Assembly: GCA_007127235.1 (NCBI GenBank)
Contig: SKZT01000112.1
Span: 1-43,516, forward strand
Length of the DNA: 43,516 nt
Direction: 5' to 3'
From: Desulfobacteraceae bacterium
GTDB taxonomy: Bacteria > Desulfobacterota > Desulfobacteria > Desulfobacterales > SKZT01
The position numbers were made by a program, and so were the translations under genes. A model generated the notes under the pieces. That model did no database searches. It was not told the origin of the DNA and was given only the letters and a program-made list of their open reading frames with translations. How positions within the stretch are numbered: position 1 is the first letter of the stretch; the number at the start of each line of letters is the position of its first letter. Below, one piece after another: positions 25,576 to 32,806 of the stretch.

Positions 25576-26432
25576 TGATCTTATCTTTTCATCCGCTTAT
25601 CCCGGCAGATAAAAATATTTTGTGTGCGGGAAGAAACCCTGACAAGAGCGATTTGGAGGCCATTAAATGTGCCCATGTGGTCATTTTGCCTCAGGGATGC
25701 TCAAAAAAACTCTATGAAATGGCACGATACAGCTGTCGCCATGTATTTCCCAACTTTGATATGCGGTTTTGTTTTCCCGGTAAACTGGCACAGATTGAAC
25801 TGTTTCAAATCATGGGAATCAGCCACCCAAAAACCGTTTGTTTTGACAACCTGAAGGCTTTTTTTTCACGTTATAAAATTTCCGAAAAAGACTTACCCTT
25901 GGCATTTCCATTTGTTTTCAAATTCGACTGGGGAGGTGAGGGAGATATGGTTTTTTTGATCCGTTCGCTTTCCGATCTTTCATTTGTAATCACAAAGGCA
26001 CGACGTTATGAAATTTCCGGTCAAAAAGGGTTTTTAATTCAGGAATATATCCCCTCAGACGCAAAATCCATGCGTACTGTGGTAGTCGGCAACAACCTGT
26101 ATTCGTACTGGCGCACCCAAAAGGATCCAAACAAATTCAAAACCGGATTGGCTTCCGGCTCCAGCATCGATTATCTATCGGATCCTCAACTCAGGCAAAC
26201 AGCAGAACGATTCGTTAAACCCTTTTTACAAAAAACAAAAATCAATCTTGCCGGAATTGATATTATTTTTTCATCCCTTTCTAAAAAGCCATACATCCTT
26301 GAAATCAATTATTTTTTCGGCCGAAGAGGTTTAGGGGGGTCTGAAGCTTTTTATAAAATTCTTATCCGAGCGATTAATCAATGGCTTGCGTCATTAGGTT
26401 ACCGTCGTTGTCTTGAAATCGACACCCTTTAA
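25575..26432 (+). CDS. ATP-grasp family protein (RimK/glutathione-synthetase-like)
   Basis: A 285-residue protein with an ATP-grasp fold: a preatp-type N-terminal domain, then FPFVFKFDWGGEGDMVFLI (the nucleotide-binding lysine and glycine-rich turn, about residues 115-135), QEYIPSDAKSMRTVVVG, AGIDIIF and EINYFFGRRG with the Mg-binding Glu-x-Asn. Such enzymes join a carboxylate to an amine or thiol using ATP. Substrate is unknown. It starts at ATG 25575, overlapping the era stop, which gives a tight operon; an upstream in-frame ATG lies inside era. The position after era does not reveal a pathway. Confidence 0.78.
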   Translation: MILSFHPLIPADKNILCAGRNPDKSDLEAIKCAHVVILPQGCSKKLYEMARYSCRHVFPNFDMRFCFPGKLAQIELFQIMGISHPKTVCFDNLKAFFSRYKISEKDLPLAFPFVFKFDWGGEGDMVFLIRSLSDLSFVITKARRYEISGQKGFLIQEYIPSDAKSMRTVVVGNNLYSYWRTQKDPNKFKTGLASGSSIDYLSDPQLRQTAERFVKPFLQKTKINLAGIDIIFSSLSKKPYILEINYFFGRRGLGGSEAFYKILIRAINQWLASLGYRRCLEIDTL

Positions 26433-26497
26433 GGAGTCCGGGACGTGGCAATAAAATCATATCCATATCCTAAAGAAAATGTTAGAGGCTAACTTTT

Positions 26498-26785
26498 ATG
26501 GATCCGTCGGACTTTTATATCGACAGCGAACACATAAAGCGGGAAAAAAATAAGGCTCGCCTTCTGAGAGCAACCCAGTGGTGGAAACGAAAAATCGACA
26601 AGGGCTTGTGCTACTACTGTAAAAAATCCCTCGCCCCCAAAAAACTGACAATGGATCATATCGTACCAATTTCGAGGGGAGGAATGAGTACAAAGGGAAA
26701 CGTGGTGCCATGCTGCAAAACATGCAATACCCGAAAAAAACAACTTCTTCCCATGGAATGGGAAGAATACTTAAAGACCATGTAA
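26498..26785 (+). CDS. Small HNH endonuclease domain protein
   Basis: A 95-residue stand-alone HNH protein. A basic N-terminal half leads into CYYCKKSL, then the HNH core TMDHIVPISRGG, GNVVPCC and KTCNTRK. The two CxxC pairs bind a structural zinc and the Asp-His, Asn and His/Asn positions form the nuclease site. Proteins of this size are common beside housekeeping genes and are often not mobile-element nucleases. It lies 65 bp after the ATP-grasp gene with AGAGG upstream. The target is unknown; no methyltransferase or phage gene is nearby. Confidence 0.85.
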   Translation: MDPSDFYIDSEHIKREKNKARLLRATQWWKRKIDKGLCYYCKKSLAPKKLTMDHIVPISRGGMSTKGNVVPCCKTCNTRKKQLLPMEWEEYLKTM

Positions 26786-26821
26786 GGGCATCACTTTAGC
26801 CTCACTATATCTTATTTTCTA

Positions 26822-26850
26822 TTGACAAGATATAAAAGGTTAAAGAAAAT
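26822..26850 (+). promoter_or_regulatory. Possible promoter upstream of the cyclic-nucleotide-binding gene
   Basis: TTGACA (26822-26827) is separated by 17 bp from GAAAAT (26845-26850). The -35 box is perfect and the -10 box matches four of six positions. It lies in the 148-bp gap before the cyclic-nucleotide-binding gene and would start transcription near 26857. Confidence 0.35.
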
Positions 26851-26933
26851 GGACCCTGTTATTTTTTAACCGGCATCAAGTGGATTCAAAACCTGAAAAT
26901 GCGGCCCTTTAAATGGAAAAGAAAGGACTATTG

Positions 26934-27350
26934 ATGGCATCAAGCCTTGAGCTTCTCGAATCTATCGGAATTTTTTCGACTATGGCCAAAGATGAACTGA
27001 AAAAAATTTCAGATATGGTTCATCCAATAAAAGTTAAGGAGGGGGAAACCCTGACCCAAAAAGGAAAAACTGCCACCACTTTTTTTATCATCATCAGGGG
27101 AAATTTCATGATTTCTTTTGAAAAAGGAAAGGCGATAACGCTTCATAACAAAGGAGATATTATGGGGTGGTCCGCACTTATTCCTCCTTTTGTATACAAA
27201 GGAACCATAGTGGCACTTACCGATTCAGAGGTCTTGACAATCCCCGGTAAAGACTTTTACCAGCTGCTTCAAAGCGATTCGGCTTTAAGCGATAAAATTA
27301 TGAAAGAAATCAACTCCATTGCAACCGCAAGGACACCTTTAACCCAGTGA
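26934..27350 (+). CDS. Cyclic nucleotide-binding domain protein
   Basis: A protein of about 138 residues that is almost entirely one cNMP-binding (CAP_ED) beta-barrel: LLESIGIFSTMAKDELKKI, GETLTQKGKTATTFFIIIRG, FEKGKAITLHNKGDIMGWSAL and VLTIPGKDFYQLL. There is no helix-turn-helix, so it is not a CRP-type regulator on its own. The phosphate-binding cassette is only loosely kept (GDIMGWSALIPP instead of GE.....L...R), so it may not bind a cyclic nucleotide. I chose ATG 26934 because AAAGGA lies 6-7 nt before it; ATG 26913 lacks a ribosome binding site. The next genes encode membrane proteins, and a sensory role is only a guess. Confidence 0.8.
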   Translation: MASSLELLESIGIFSTMAKDELKKISDMVHPIKVKEGETLTQKGKTATTFFIIIRGNFMISFEKGKAITLHNKGDIMGWSALIPPFVYKGTIVALTDSEVLTIPGKDFYQLLQSDSALSDKIMKEINSIATARTPLTQ

Positions 27351-27403
27351 CAAATTCAATATGAGGCGCAAGCTATAAATTTGACATATGAAGGAGGGTA
27401 AAT

Positions 27404-27817
27404 TTGAACGGACTTGAAAATATTTCCGCAAACGATGGATGGGCAATTGCTCTTATGGGAGTCAGTATTGTTTTTATAGGGTTAATCCTGTTGTCTCTAT
27501 GCATTTCCCAATTACATAAGATAATAGATTTCTGGGAAAATATCGGAAAAGACAAAGACATCCACCGCAAGAAATACATAACCCCGCCCAGGGAAAGTAC
27601 TGCCTTCCAAGCACCTGTCCTGGATGAAGAGTCTGAAACTATCCGGCAATACAAGGTGCTCGTAGATCGTCTCGAACAACCCTTTAGTTTGACTGATCTT
27701 CTTGAATTTGCTGAAAGGGTCGGACTGTATAACCCCCATTCAACCATCAATTATTTATTGGAAAAAAAAATCATTATTCCTGATAAAAACGGGTACTTTA
27801 TTTGGACAAGGCAATAA
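27404..27817 (+). CDS. OadG-like membrane protein (sodium pump decarboxylase gamma-like)
   Basis: A 137-residue protein. The N-terminus has one strongly hydrophobic helix (WAIALMGVSIVFIGLILLSL, residues about 13-32), placed as in oxaloacetate decarboxylase gamma subunits, then a polar linker. Its C-terminal third (FSLTDLLEFAERVGLYNPHS onward) looks like a small helical domain not usual in OadG. It starts at TTG 27404, supported by a perfect AAGGAGG. The alpha and beta subunits of a decarboxylase are not in the window, so a complete sodium pump cannot be shown. It might instead be a membrane anchor for another complex. Confidence 0.65.
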   Translation: MNGLENISANDGWAIALMGVSIVFIGLILLSLCISQLHKIIDFWENIGKDKDIHRKKYITPPRESTAFQAPVLDEESETIRQYKVLVDRLEQPFSLTDLLEFAERVGLYNPHSTINYLLEKKIIIPDKNGYFIWTRQ

Positions 27818-27892
27818 AAATTTATCGAATTTTCTCAATGAACCTGGTGAAACTAAATGGAGAACTTCCAATAGTGTTGGTAATGCTGAGCT

Positions 27893-29338
27893 ATGGATAA
27901 AAACAAATCAAATCGTTTGTCCACCATTTTTATTTATGGACGGGTTCCGCTCATATTTGCCGGGTTACTGTGTGCATTGGCTGTCATGTGGACCAAAGAT
28001 CCGGTCATCTATATGTTGGGGGTTTGTTTTCTGTTCATTTCCATGGCCTTCGATATTTCCGGCGTCTGGATTACATCCCGGTTCGAACAAATTCCGGCAC
28101 TGACCCATCTTGCCGACCGGGTTATGGATAAACTGATTTATTCGATCATCTTTCCCCTGGTTGCTGTTGGAGAGATGTGGCGACTCCAGCATATGGCCGC
28201 AGACATTTCCAAGGGAGAACAGCTTCATGCCATTTTTGTATTAATCCTTTGTATTACGGTATTGGTCAGAGACAATTTTGCCCATTTTATGCGCAACTTC
28301 TCAATCCGAAAAGGTGAACCTCCGGCTCACAACGAACTGAGCCGCCTGAGAATTCTGGTTGCAGCTCCGGTTGCAGCCATTTTATATGCCCACGCGTTTT
28401 ATATTCCTGAAGTCTCACAAATGATGTTTTCAGGATGGATTTCCTGGATCGGCAATATTTCTTTAAGGCTTCTTTTTGTTATAGAAATTGTCTTTCTTGT
28501 GATCAACTTCGGCTCTATCGCCCGGTATTGTAAAAAATACGGCAGCCTGTGCCTGGATGAACTCTGCTTTGAAAATGATCTTCTTCGAAACCGGATTTTG
28601 TCCTTTTTCCCCAACACCCTTACTGTCATGAATGCCATCATGGGATTGCTCTCGGTATTTTTTGTCTATCAGGGAAGACTACAGGAAGCCTATTTAATTT
28701 TGATGGGTGCTGCCTTTTTTGATAAACTTGATGGAGCCCTGGCAAGAAAACTTGGATTGACCCAACCCCCAAAGGCCCAGGGCAATACCGCCAATATTAC
28801 CCTGGGCGCCATTTTGGATGATATCGCTGATGCCATCAGCTTTTGTATTTGTCCCGCATGGATTTTCTATATTGTTTTTTCAGAACATGCAAATGATATA
28901 CGATTTATTCTACCATTGGGGCTTGTCGCTGTGTTTTATGCGATTCTGGGGATTATACGGCTTATTTATTTTACCATCGATAAAAATCCCATACCCGGCT
29001 TCTTCAAGGGATTGCCTACTCCTGCAGCCGCTTTGCTTGTAACGGCTCCCATGGTTATTTTCAATCAAAGCTTTGTCGAAAACGACTTGTCTGCACTATG
29101 GGGGCATTTTTGTTTTTTCTGGATGGTTTTTATCGCAGTTATGATGAATTTTTATTCCATCCGATATCTACATGTCGGACGTTTCATGGATCAACATCCA
29201 TGGTTTACATGGTCCAGTATTATTTTTCTTCTCGTATTCGTTTTTACAGAGTTTTTTGGACACGTTGCGTTTTTATTCATGCTTGGCTACCTTTTCTCTC
29301 CATTTATCACACAAAAAGTGAATATTGATTTAAAGTAA
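27893..29338 (+). CDS. Membrane protein with two CDP-alcohol phosphatidyltransferase domains
   Basis: A 481-residue polytopic membrane protein. The second half has the full CDP-alcohol phosphotransferase motif: D277-x2-D280-G281-x2-A-R285, then G305-x3-D309-x3-D313, but with about 19 residues between R and G instead of the usual 8. The first half contains a degenerate copy: D54, G57, S62-R63, and D75-x3-D79 in FDISGVW...LADRVMDK, with one of the four aspartates lost. About ten hydrophobic segments are spread over both halves. The family makes phosphatidylserine, phosphatidylglycerol phosphate or related lipids from CDP-diacylglycerol at the inner membrane. Which head group is used cannot be told. 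It converges with and overlaps the next gene by 9 bp. The ribosome binding site is weak. Confidence 0.78.
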   Translation: MDKNKSNRLSTIFIYGRVPLIFAGLLCALAVMWTKDPVIYMLGVCFLFISMAFDISGVWITSRFEQIPALTHLADRVMDKLIYSIIFPLVAVGEMWRLQHMAADISKGEQLHAIFVLILCITVLVRDNFAHFMRNFSIRKGEPPAHNELSRLRILVAAPVAAILYAHAFYIPEVSQMMFSGWISWIGNISLRLLFVIEIVFLVINFGSIARYCKKYGSLCLDELCFENDLLRNRILSFFPNTLTVMNAIMGLLSVFFVYQGRLQEAYLILMGAAFFDKLDGALARKLGLTQPPKAQGNTANITLGAILDDIADAISFCICPAWIFYIVFSEHANDIRFILPLGLVAVFYAILGIIRLIYFTIDKNPIPGFFKGLPTPAAALLVTAPMVIFNQSFVENDLSALWGHFCFFWMVFIAVMMNFYSIRYLHVGRFMDQHPWFTWSSIIFLLVFVFTEFFGHVAFLFMLGYLFSPFITQKVNIDLK

Positions 29339-29674
29339 CGTTTCTTTTTTCAGCAAATTTTGATGCCATATGGCAAACTCATACATGCCGATAAATCGAT
29401 CGTCGTTATTGATAATACCCACTGCCATTTCAATAACCCCTCTTTGATAGGCACTGCTGTATTCTTTGGATTTTTTTGACTGCAAAAATTCACCAATAAG
29501 CATTTGGGTTGTTCTGTTGGTTCCATCCTTTCGAATATCAATGGGGTCTTTGGGTTCTTCGAACGGATTCCAGTTTTCATACCCTTTTTTTTGAATAAAT
29601 TTTTGCCGCCTGGGAGACATGGCATCAAAAATCGCTTTTTTTCTGGCTTCATCGTCAGAAATTGATTTCGACAT
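29330..29674 (-). CDS. Conserved-looking hypothetical protein
   Basis: A 114-residue soluble, charged, mainly helical protein. It opens with DDEARKKAIFDAMSPRRQKF and contains YENWNPFEEPKDPIDIRKDG, a proline-rich stretch. The rest appears helical (TTQMLIGEFLQSKK, EYSSAYQRGVIEMAVGIIN). I do not recognise a family. AAGGAG precedes the ATG, and it lies 11 bp after the YkgJ-family gene on the same strand, so the two are probably co-transcribed. No signal peptide, metal motif or membrane segment. Confidence 0.6.
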   Translation of the reverse strand: MSKSISDDEARKKAIFDAMSPRRQKFIQKKGYENWNPFEEPKDPIDIRKDGTNRTTQMLIGEFLQSKKSKEYSSAYQRGVIEMAVGIINNDDRFIGMYEFAIWHQNLLKKETLL

Positions 29675-29685
29675 TTTTTATCTCC

Positions 29686-30366
29686 TTACTTCTTTATTTT
29701 TTCATTTTTTGCTTCTGTACTTTCTATTCCCAAGTATTCATCGTCATGTATTGTTATCAAAGCCATGGAAAGAGGCACAAGCAATTCTGGCAGTCCGCTG
29801 TATCTTGATCCAATGTGTGTGGTAATTTGAGCCGAAATATCATACAGCGCTTTATGGATAGCATCAAGGTTGACTGTAGGGTAATTGTTCCCTTTGACAA
29901 ACCCGGATAATCCGCAAGTATGTCCTTTTCCTGCAATAGCCGTAGGAATACCATACAATCTGCAGGTAATGGGACGAAATTCGTAAATGTCACATTGATC
30001 AGAATCATTGAGCATGGGACAGCGAACCCTCTGCTCTGCCATTTTTTCAAGAATGATTACTTCATCTTTTCCCTCCTTGAGTTCCTTGTAAGCGCCTTTT
30101 TTTAATTTAGTAATCATTCGGTCTGCACGGTTGGCTTTTTCGAGTAAATTTTCCAATTCAGCCCCATTAAATTTTTCTCTGAACTTTTTATTGATATAAA
30201 GCGCTTCTGCAAAACCAACATCAAACAAAGCATGGCAACAATCCGAACACTCAATCTTACATTTGACACAATCCGGATATTTTATTTTCATCTCCTCAAA
30301 AACCCTGTCCGCCAGTGCAACCAACTTTTTATACTTATCAAAAAACATGCTTAATTCCATATCCAC
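29686..30366 (-). CDS. YkgJ family cysteine cluster protein
   Basis: A protein of about 226 residues with the Fe-S/zinc cysteine pattern of the YkgJ (CxxCxxxCC) family: CVKCKIECSDCC near residues 34-45, then RCPML, CDIYEFRPITCRLYG (about 115-140) and HTCGL. Members are thought to bind a metal cluster, but their reaction is mostly unknown. Start choice is uncertain: TTG 30369, GTG 30366 and ATG 30360 are in frame; GTG is best spaced (6 nt) from AAGGAG. It sits directly downstream of mnmE and the parS site, where other bacteria often have mnmG, rsmG and parAB. Confidence 0.82.
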   Translation of the reverse strand: MDMELSMFFDKYKKLVALADRVFEEMKIKYPDCVKCKIECSDCCHALFDVGFAEALYINKKFREKFNGAELENLLEKANRADRMITKLKKGAYKELKEGKDEVIILEKMAEQRVRCPMLNDSDQCDIYEFRPITCRLYGIPTAIAGKGHTCGLSGFVKGNNYPTVNLDAIHKALYDISAQITTHIGSRYSGLPELLVPLSMALITIHDDEYLGIESTEAKNEKIKK

Positions 30367-30413
30367 CAATGACTCCTTTTTTTTCCACTAAATATGGGGG
30401 TAATAAAAAGTAA

Positions 30414-30429
30414 TGTTTCACGTGAAACA
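30414..30429. promoter_or_regulatory. parS centromere site (ParB-binding)
   Basis: TGTTTCACGTGAAACA is a perfect match to the 16-bp parS consensus of bacterial chromosomes. The perfect palindrome actually extends to 30 bp (30407-30436) and overlaps the mnmE stop codon. ParB binds parS near the replication origin and recruits ParA and SMC for chromosome segregation. The surrounding rpmH-rnpA-yidD-yidC-jag-mnmE order supports an origin-proximal location. No parA or parB gene lies in the window. Confidence 0.92.
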
Positions 30430-31875
30430 TTACTTTCCGATACAAAAGTTTTTAAACACCCTATCGAGAATATCTTCACTGATATCCACGCCCAGGGCCT
30501 GATCAATTTCTTTTTTTGCTTCCTGAAACTCAAAAGCCACAATTTCCATGGGCCCATTACTGTCATAGCATCTCATTGCGTTTTCAATGGCTTTTGAGGC
30601 ATTTTCAATGTTTTGTTTTTGACGAACATTGGAAACAATAATTTCTTTTGACTCATCATTAAATCCTTCTGTGATTACACTGCGAATTATCTGAGCTCTA
30701 AGTGCATCCATGGATTTGTCTTTCAAGGCGGAAATAATGACCTTTTCCTCCTTTCGCCATTCTTCCGGCATTTCTTCTACCTGCTCATTTTCAATGAGAT
30801 CTTTTTTATTAAACACCAAAATTTTCTTCTTTTCCCTGATACTCTTAAAAATGGCAAAATCTTCCGGACCAGGCTTACGGGAAATATCGTATACCATAAG
30901 AATCAGGTCTGCATTTTGGATTTTTTCCCGGGTTTTTTGGATCCCGATAATTTCCACGGGATTTCTGCTATCTCGTATTCCGGCGGTATCAATAAGCCGG
31001 ACTTTTATTCCCTGTATATTGAAACTTTCCTCGATATGATCTCTTGTGGTGCCTGGAAATGGAGTAACGATTGATCTTTCCTGGCACAACAGTCTGTTCA
31101 TAATACTGCTTTTGCCCACATTGGGTTTTCCTGCCAACGCAATCCGAATGCCATCTTTTAATATTTGTCCTGTATATGCACTTTTTTCAAGGTTTTTTAA
31201 GGGCTCGTAAATATATTCAATCCAGAATTTTTTTTCGATATAGTCCTCTCCCTGGTCATCGGAAAATTCTATTTGTGCTTCAATTTCCGCCAGGGATTTT
31301 AAAATATTGTCTTGAATATGCCGCAGTTTATCTTTCAGCCTACCTTCCAGCTGGCATGAAGCAATTTTTCTTGCGCTTTCGGTTTCGGCATTGATCAAGT
31401 CAATGACCGCCTCAGCCTGGGTCAGATCGAGTCTTCCGTTTAAAAAAGCCCGCTTGGTAAACTCTCCGGGTTCAGCGATTCTTGCGTGCTGCTGCAAGAT
31501 GATGTTCAAAATTTTTTCCAGCACTGCATATCCCGAATGGGCATGAATTTCTACCACATCTTCTTTGGTATAAGATCTCGGGGCTATCATGGGCAGCAAG
31601 AGAACCTCGTCAATGGTAATCTTTTTTTTTATGGGATCAACGATTTTTCCATAGTATATCCGGTGACTTTCGATTTTAAATTTCTTATGCTTATTTTTAA
31701 CGGGTATGAAAATGTTTTGAACGATAACAAGCGCGTTTTTTCCGGATATACGGATTATGCCTATACCCCCTTTTCCGGGGGGAGTCGCAATGGCTACAAT
31801 GGTGTCGTTGAAGCTAGGGTCGAAATCCCGGTATTGGCAGTGAAATGATGTTTCTGTTTTTTGCAAATTTGACAT
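30430..31875 (-). CDS. mnmE: tRNA uridine-5-carboxymethylaminomethyl GTPase MnmE
   Basis: A 481-residue MnmE with the N-terminal tetrahydrofolate-binding domain (DTIVAIATPPGKGGIGIIRISG, EPGEFTKRAFLNGRLDLTQAEA), helical linker, the inserted G domain (AGKPNVGKSSIMNRLL, GTTRDHIEE, DTAGIRDS, NKKDL) and the C-terminal CIGK, where the cysteine is needed for catalysis. With MnmG it modifies U34 of several tRNAs; mnmG is not in the window. AAAGGG precedes the ATG. It ends the minus-strand operon from rpmH, and its stop codon lies within the parS palindrome. Confidence 0.96.
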   Translation of the reverse strand: MSNLQKTETSFHCQYRDFDPSFNDTIVAIATPPGKGGIGIIRISGKNALVIVQNIFIPVKNKHKKFKIESHRIYYGKIVDPIKKKITIDEVLLLPMIAPRSYTKEDVVEIHAHSGYAVLEKILNIILQQHARIAEPGEFTKRAFLNGRLDLTQAEAVIDLINAETESARKIASCQLEGRLKDKLRHIQDNILKSLAEIEAQIEFSDDQGEDYIEKKFWIEYIYEPLKNLEKSAYTGQILKDGIRIALAGKPNVGKSSIMNRLLCQERSIVTPFPGTTRDHIEESFNIQGIKVRLIDTAGIRDSRNPVEIIGIQKTREKIQNADLILMVYDISRKPGPEDFAIFKSIREKKKILVFNKKDLIENEQVEEMPEEWRKEEKVIISALKDKSMDALRAQIIRSVITEGFNDESKEIIVSNVRQKQNIENASKAIENAMRCYDSNGPMEIVAFEFQEAKKEIDQALGVDISEDILDRVFKNFCIGK

Positions 31876-31931
31876 ACATCCCTTTTAATGAAGATGCTCT
31901 GCGCCGCATGGAATCGACAAGAGTTAAAAAA

Positions 31932-32792
31932 TTATTTTTTATTTTTTTTAGGGAAAATCACAAGTTTTCGATAAAAACCATTTCCGATACTTTGTGTTCT
32001 GACACCTGAGTCATCTTTTAAAAGAAGATGTACAACCCTACGGTCGTGTGCGTTCATTTGTCCTATGGTCACAGGCCTGCCCACTCTTTTGGCTTTTTCG
32101 GCAAGCTTTGCAGACAATTTTTCCAGGTTGAGCCGCCTGTTTTCGAGGTAATTTTCCACATCTACATGAACCATCACTTTTTGCTGACTCGTTTTATTGA
32201 CTATTTTTTCAACGATGTATTGAATGGCTTCAAGGGTTTGTCCCTTTTTTCCGATAAGTACGGCTGAATTTCCACCATTGACGTGATATTTAATCTTGTT
32301 TTTTTCCAGTCGGGTCTCAATTCCGGCGCCGGTGGTAATAAGGTCGATAATTTTTTGGAGTACTTCTTCGCCGGCGATTAAAGCATGTGCGTTATTTTGT
32401 AAATTATCCTGGGCTTTCTCAGAGGAAATTTCAACTTTTTCTTCTTTCAACTCTGCGACAATGCCACCTATTTCTTCGTTGTTTTTCAACGCTAAGTTGT
32501 TTTCTCCGAATGATTCCTCGATCATAGCAGAAATTTCGGTTTTATCCTGTTCTTCCAAAATAAGGGAAGATTTTATATTGCTGCTGTTATTTTCATGTTT
32601 TCTGGTTTTTAATTGACGCGGCGAGGTCACCCTGATCTTTGCCTTTTTGGTTCCAACAAGGCCGAATATCCCGGTTGACCCGTAGGAAATAACGTCGTAT
32701 TTAAGCTTTTCCTCTTTGACTTTTAATTTTTCACATGCTTTTTTAATGGCATTTTCAATATTTTTTCCTTCGAATTCCAACCCTGATGTCAT
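31932..32792 (-). CDS. jag: RNA-binding protein Jag (KhpB)
   Basis: A protein of about 286 residues with the Jag layout: Jag_N (GLEFEGKNIENAIKKACEKL), a variable acidic linker (about residues 70-140), the KH domain (NGGNSAVLIGKKGQTLEAIQ) and the R3H domain (RPVTIGQMNAHDRRVVHLLL). KhpB-type proteins bind RNA and affect cell envelope growth. I take ATG 32792 since GGAGG is 5 nt upstream; the in-frame ATG 32807 overlaps the yidC stop with no good spacing. It follows yidC directly, the usual order. Confidence 0.93.
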   Translation of the reverse strand: MTSGLEFEGKNIENAIKKACEKLKVKEEKLKYDVISYGSTGIFGLVGTKKAKIRVTSPRQLKTRKHENNSSNIKSSLILEEQDKTEISAMIEESFGENNLALKNNEEIGGIVAELKEEKVEISSEKAQDNLQNNAHALIAGEEVLQKIIDLITTGAGIETRLEKNKIKYHVNGGNSAVLIGKKGQTLEAIQYIVEKIVNKTSQQKVMVHVDVENYLENRRLNLEKLSAKLAEKAKRVGRPVTIGQMNAHDRRVVHLLLKDDSGVRTQSIGNGFYRKLVIFPKKNKK

Positions 32793-32806
32793 GAAAACCT
32801 CCGTCA

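Noticed and set aside
26498-26785. HNH protein as a homing or restriction element
   Set aside because: No intron, intein, methyltransferase or phage genes surround it, and composition matches its neighbours.
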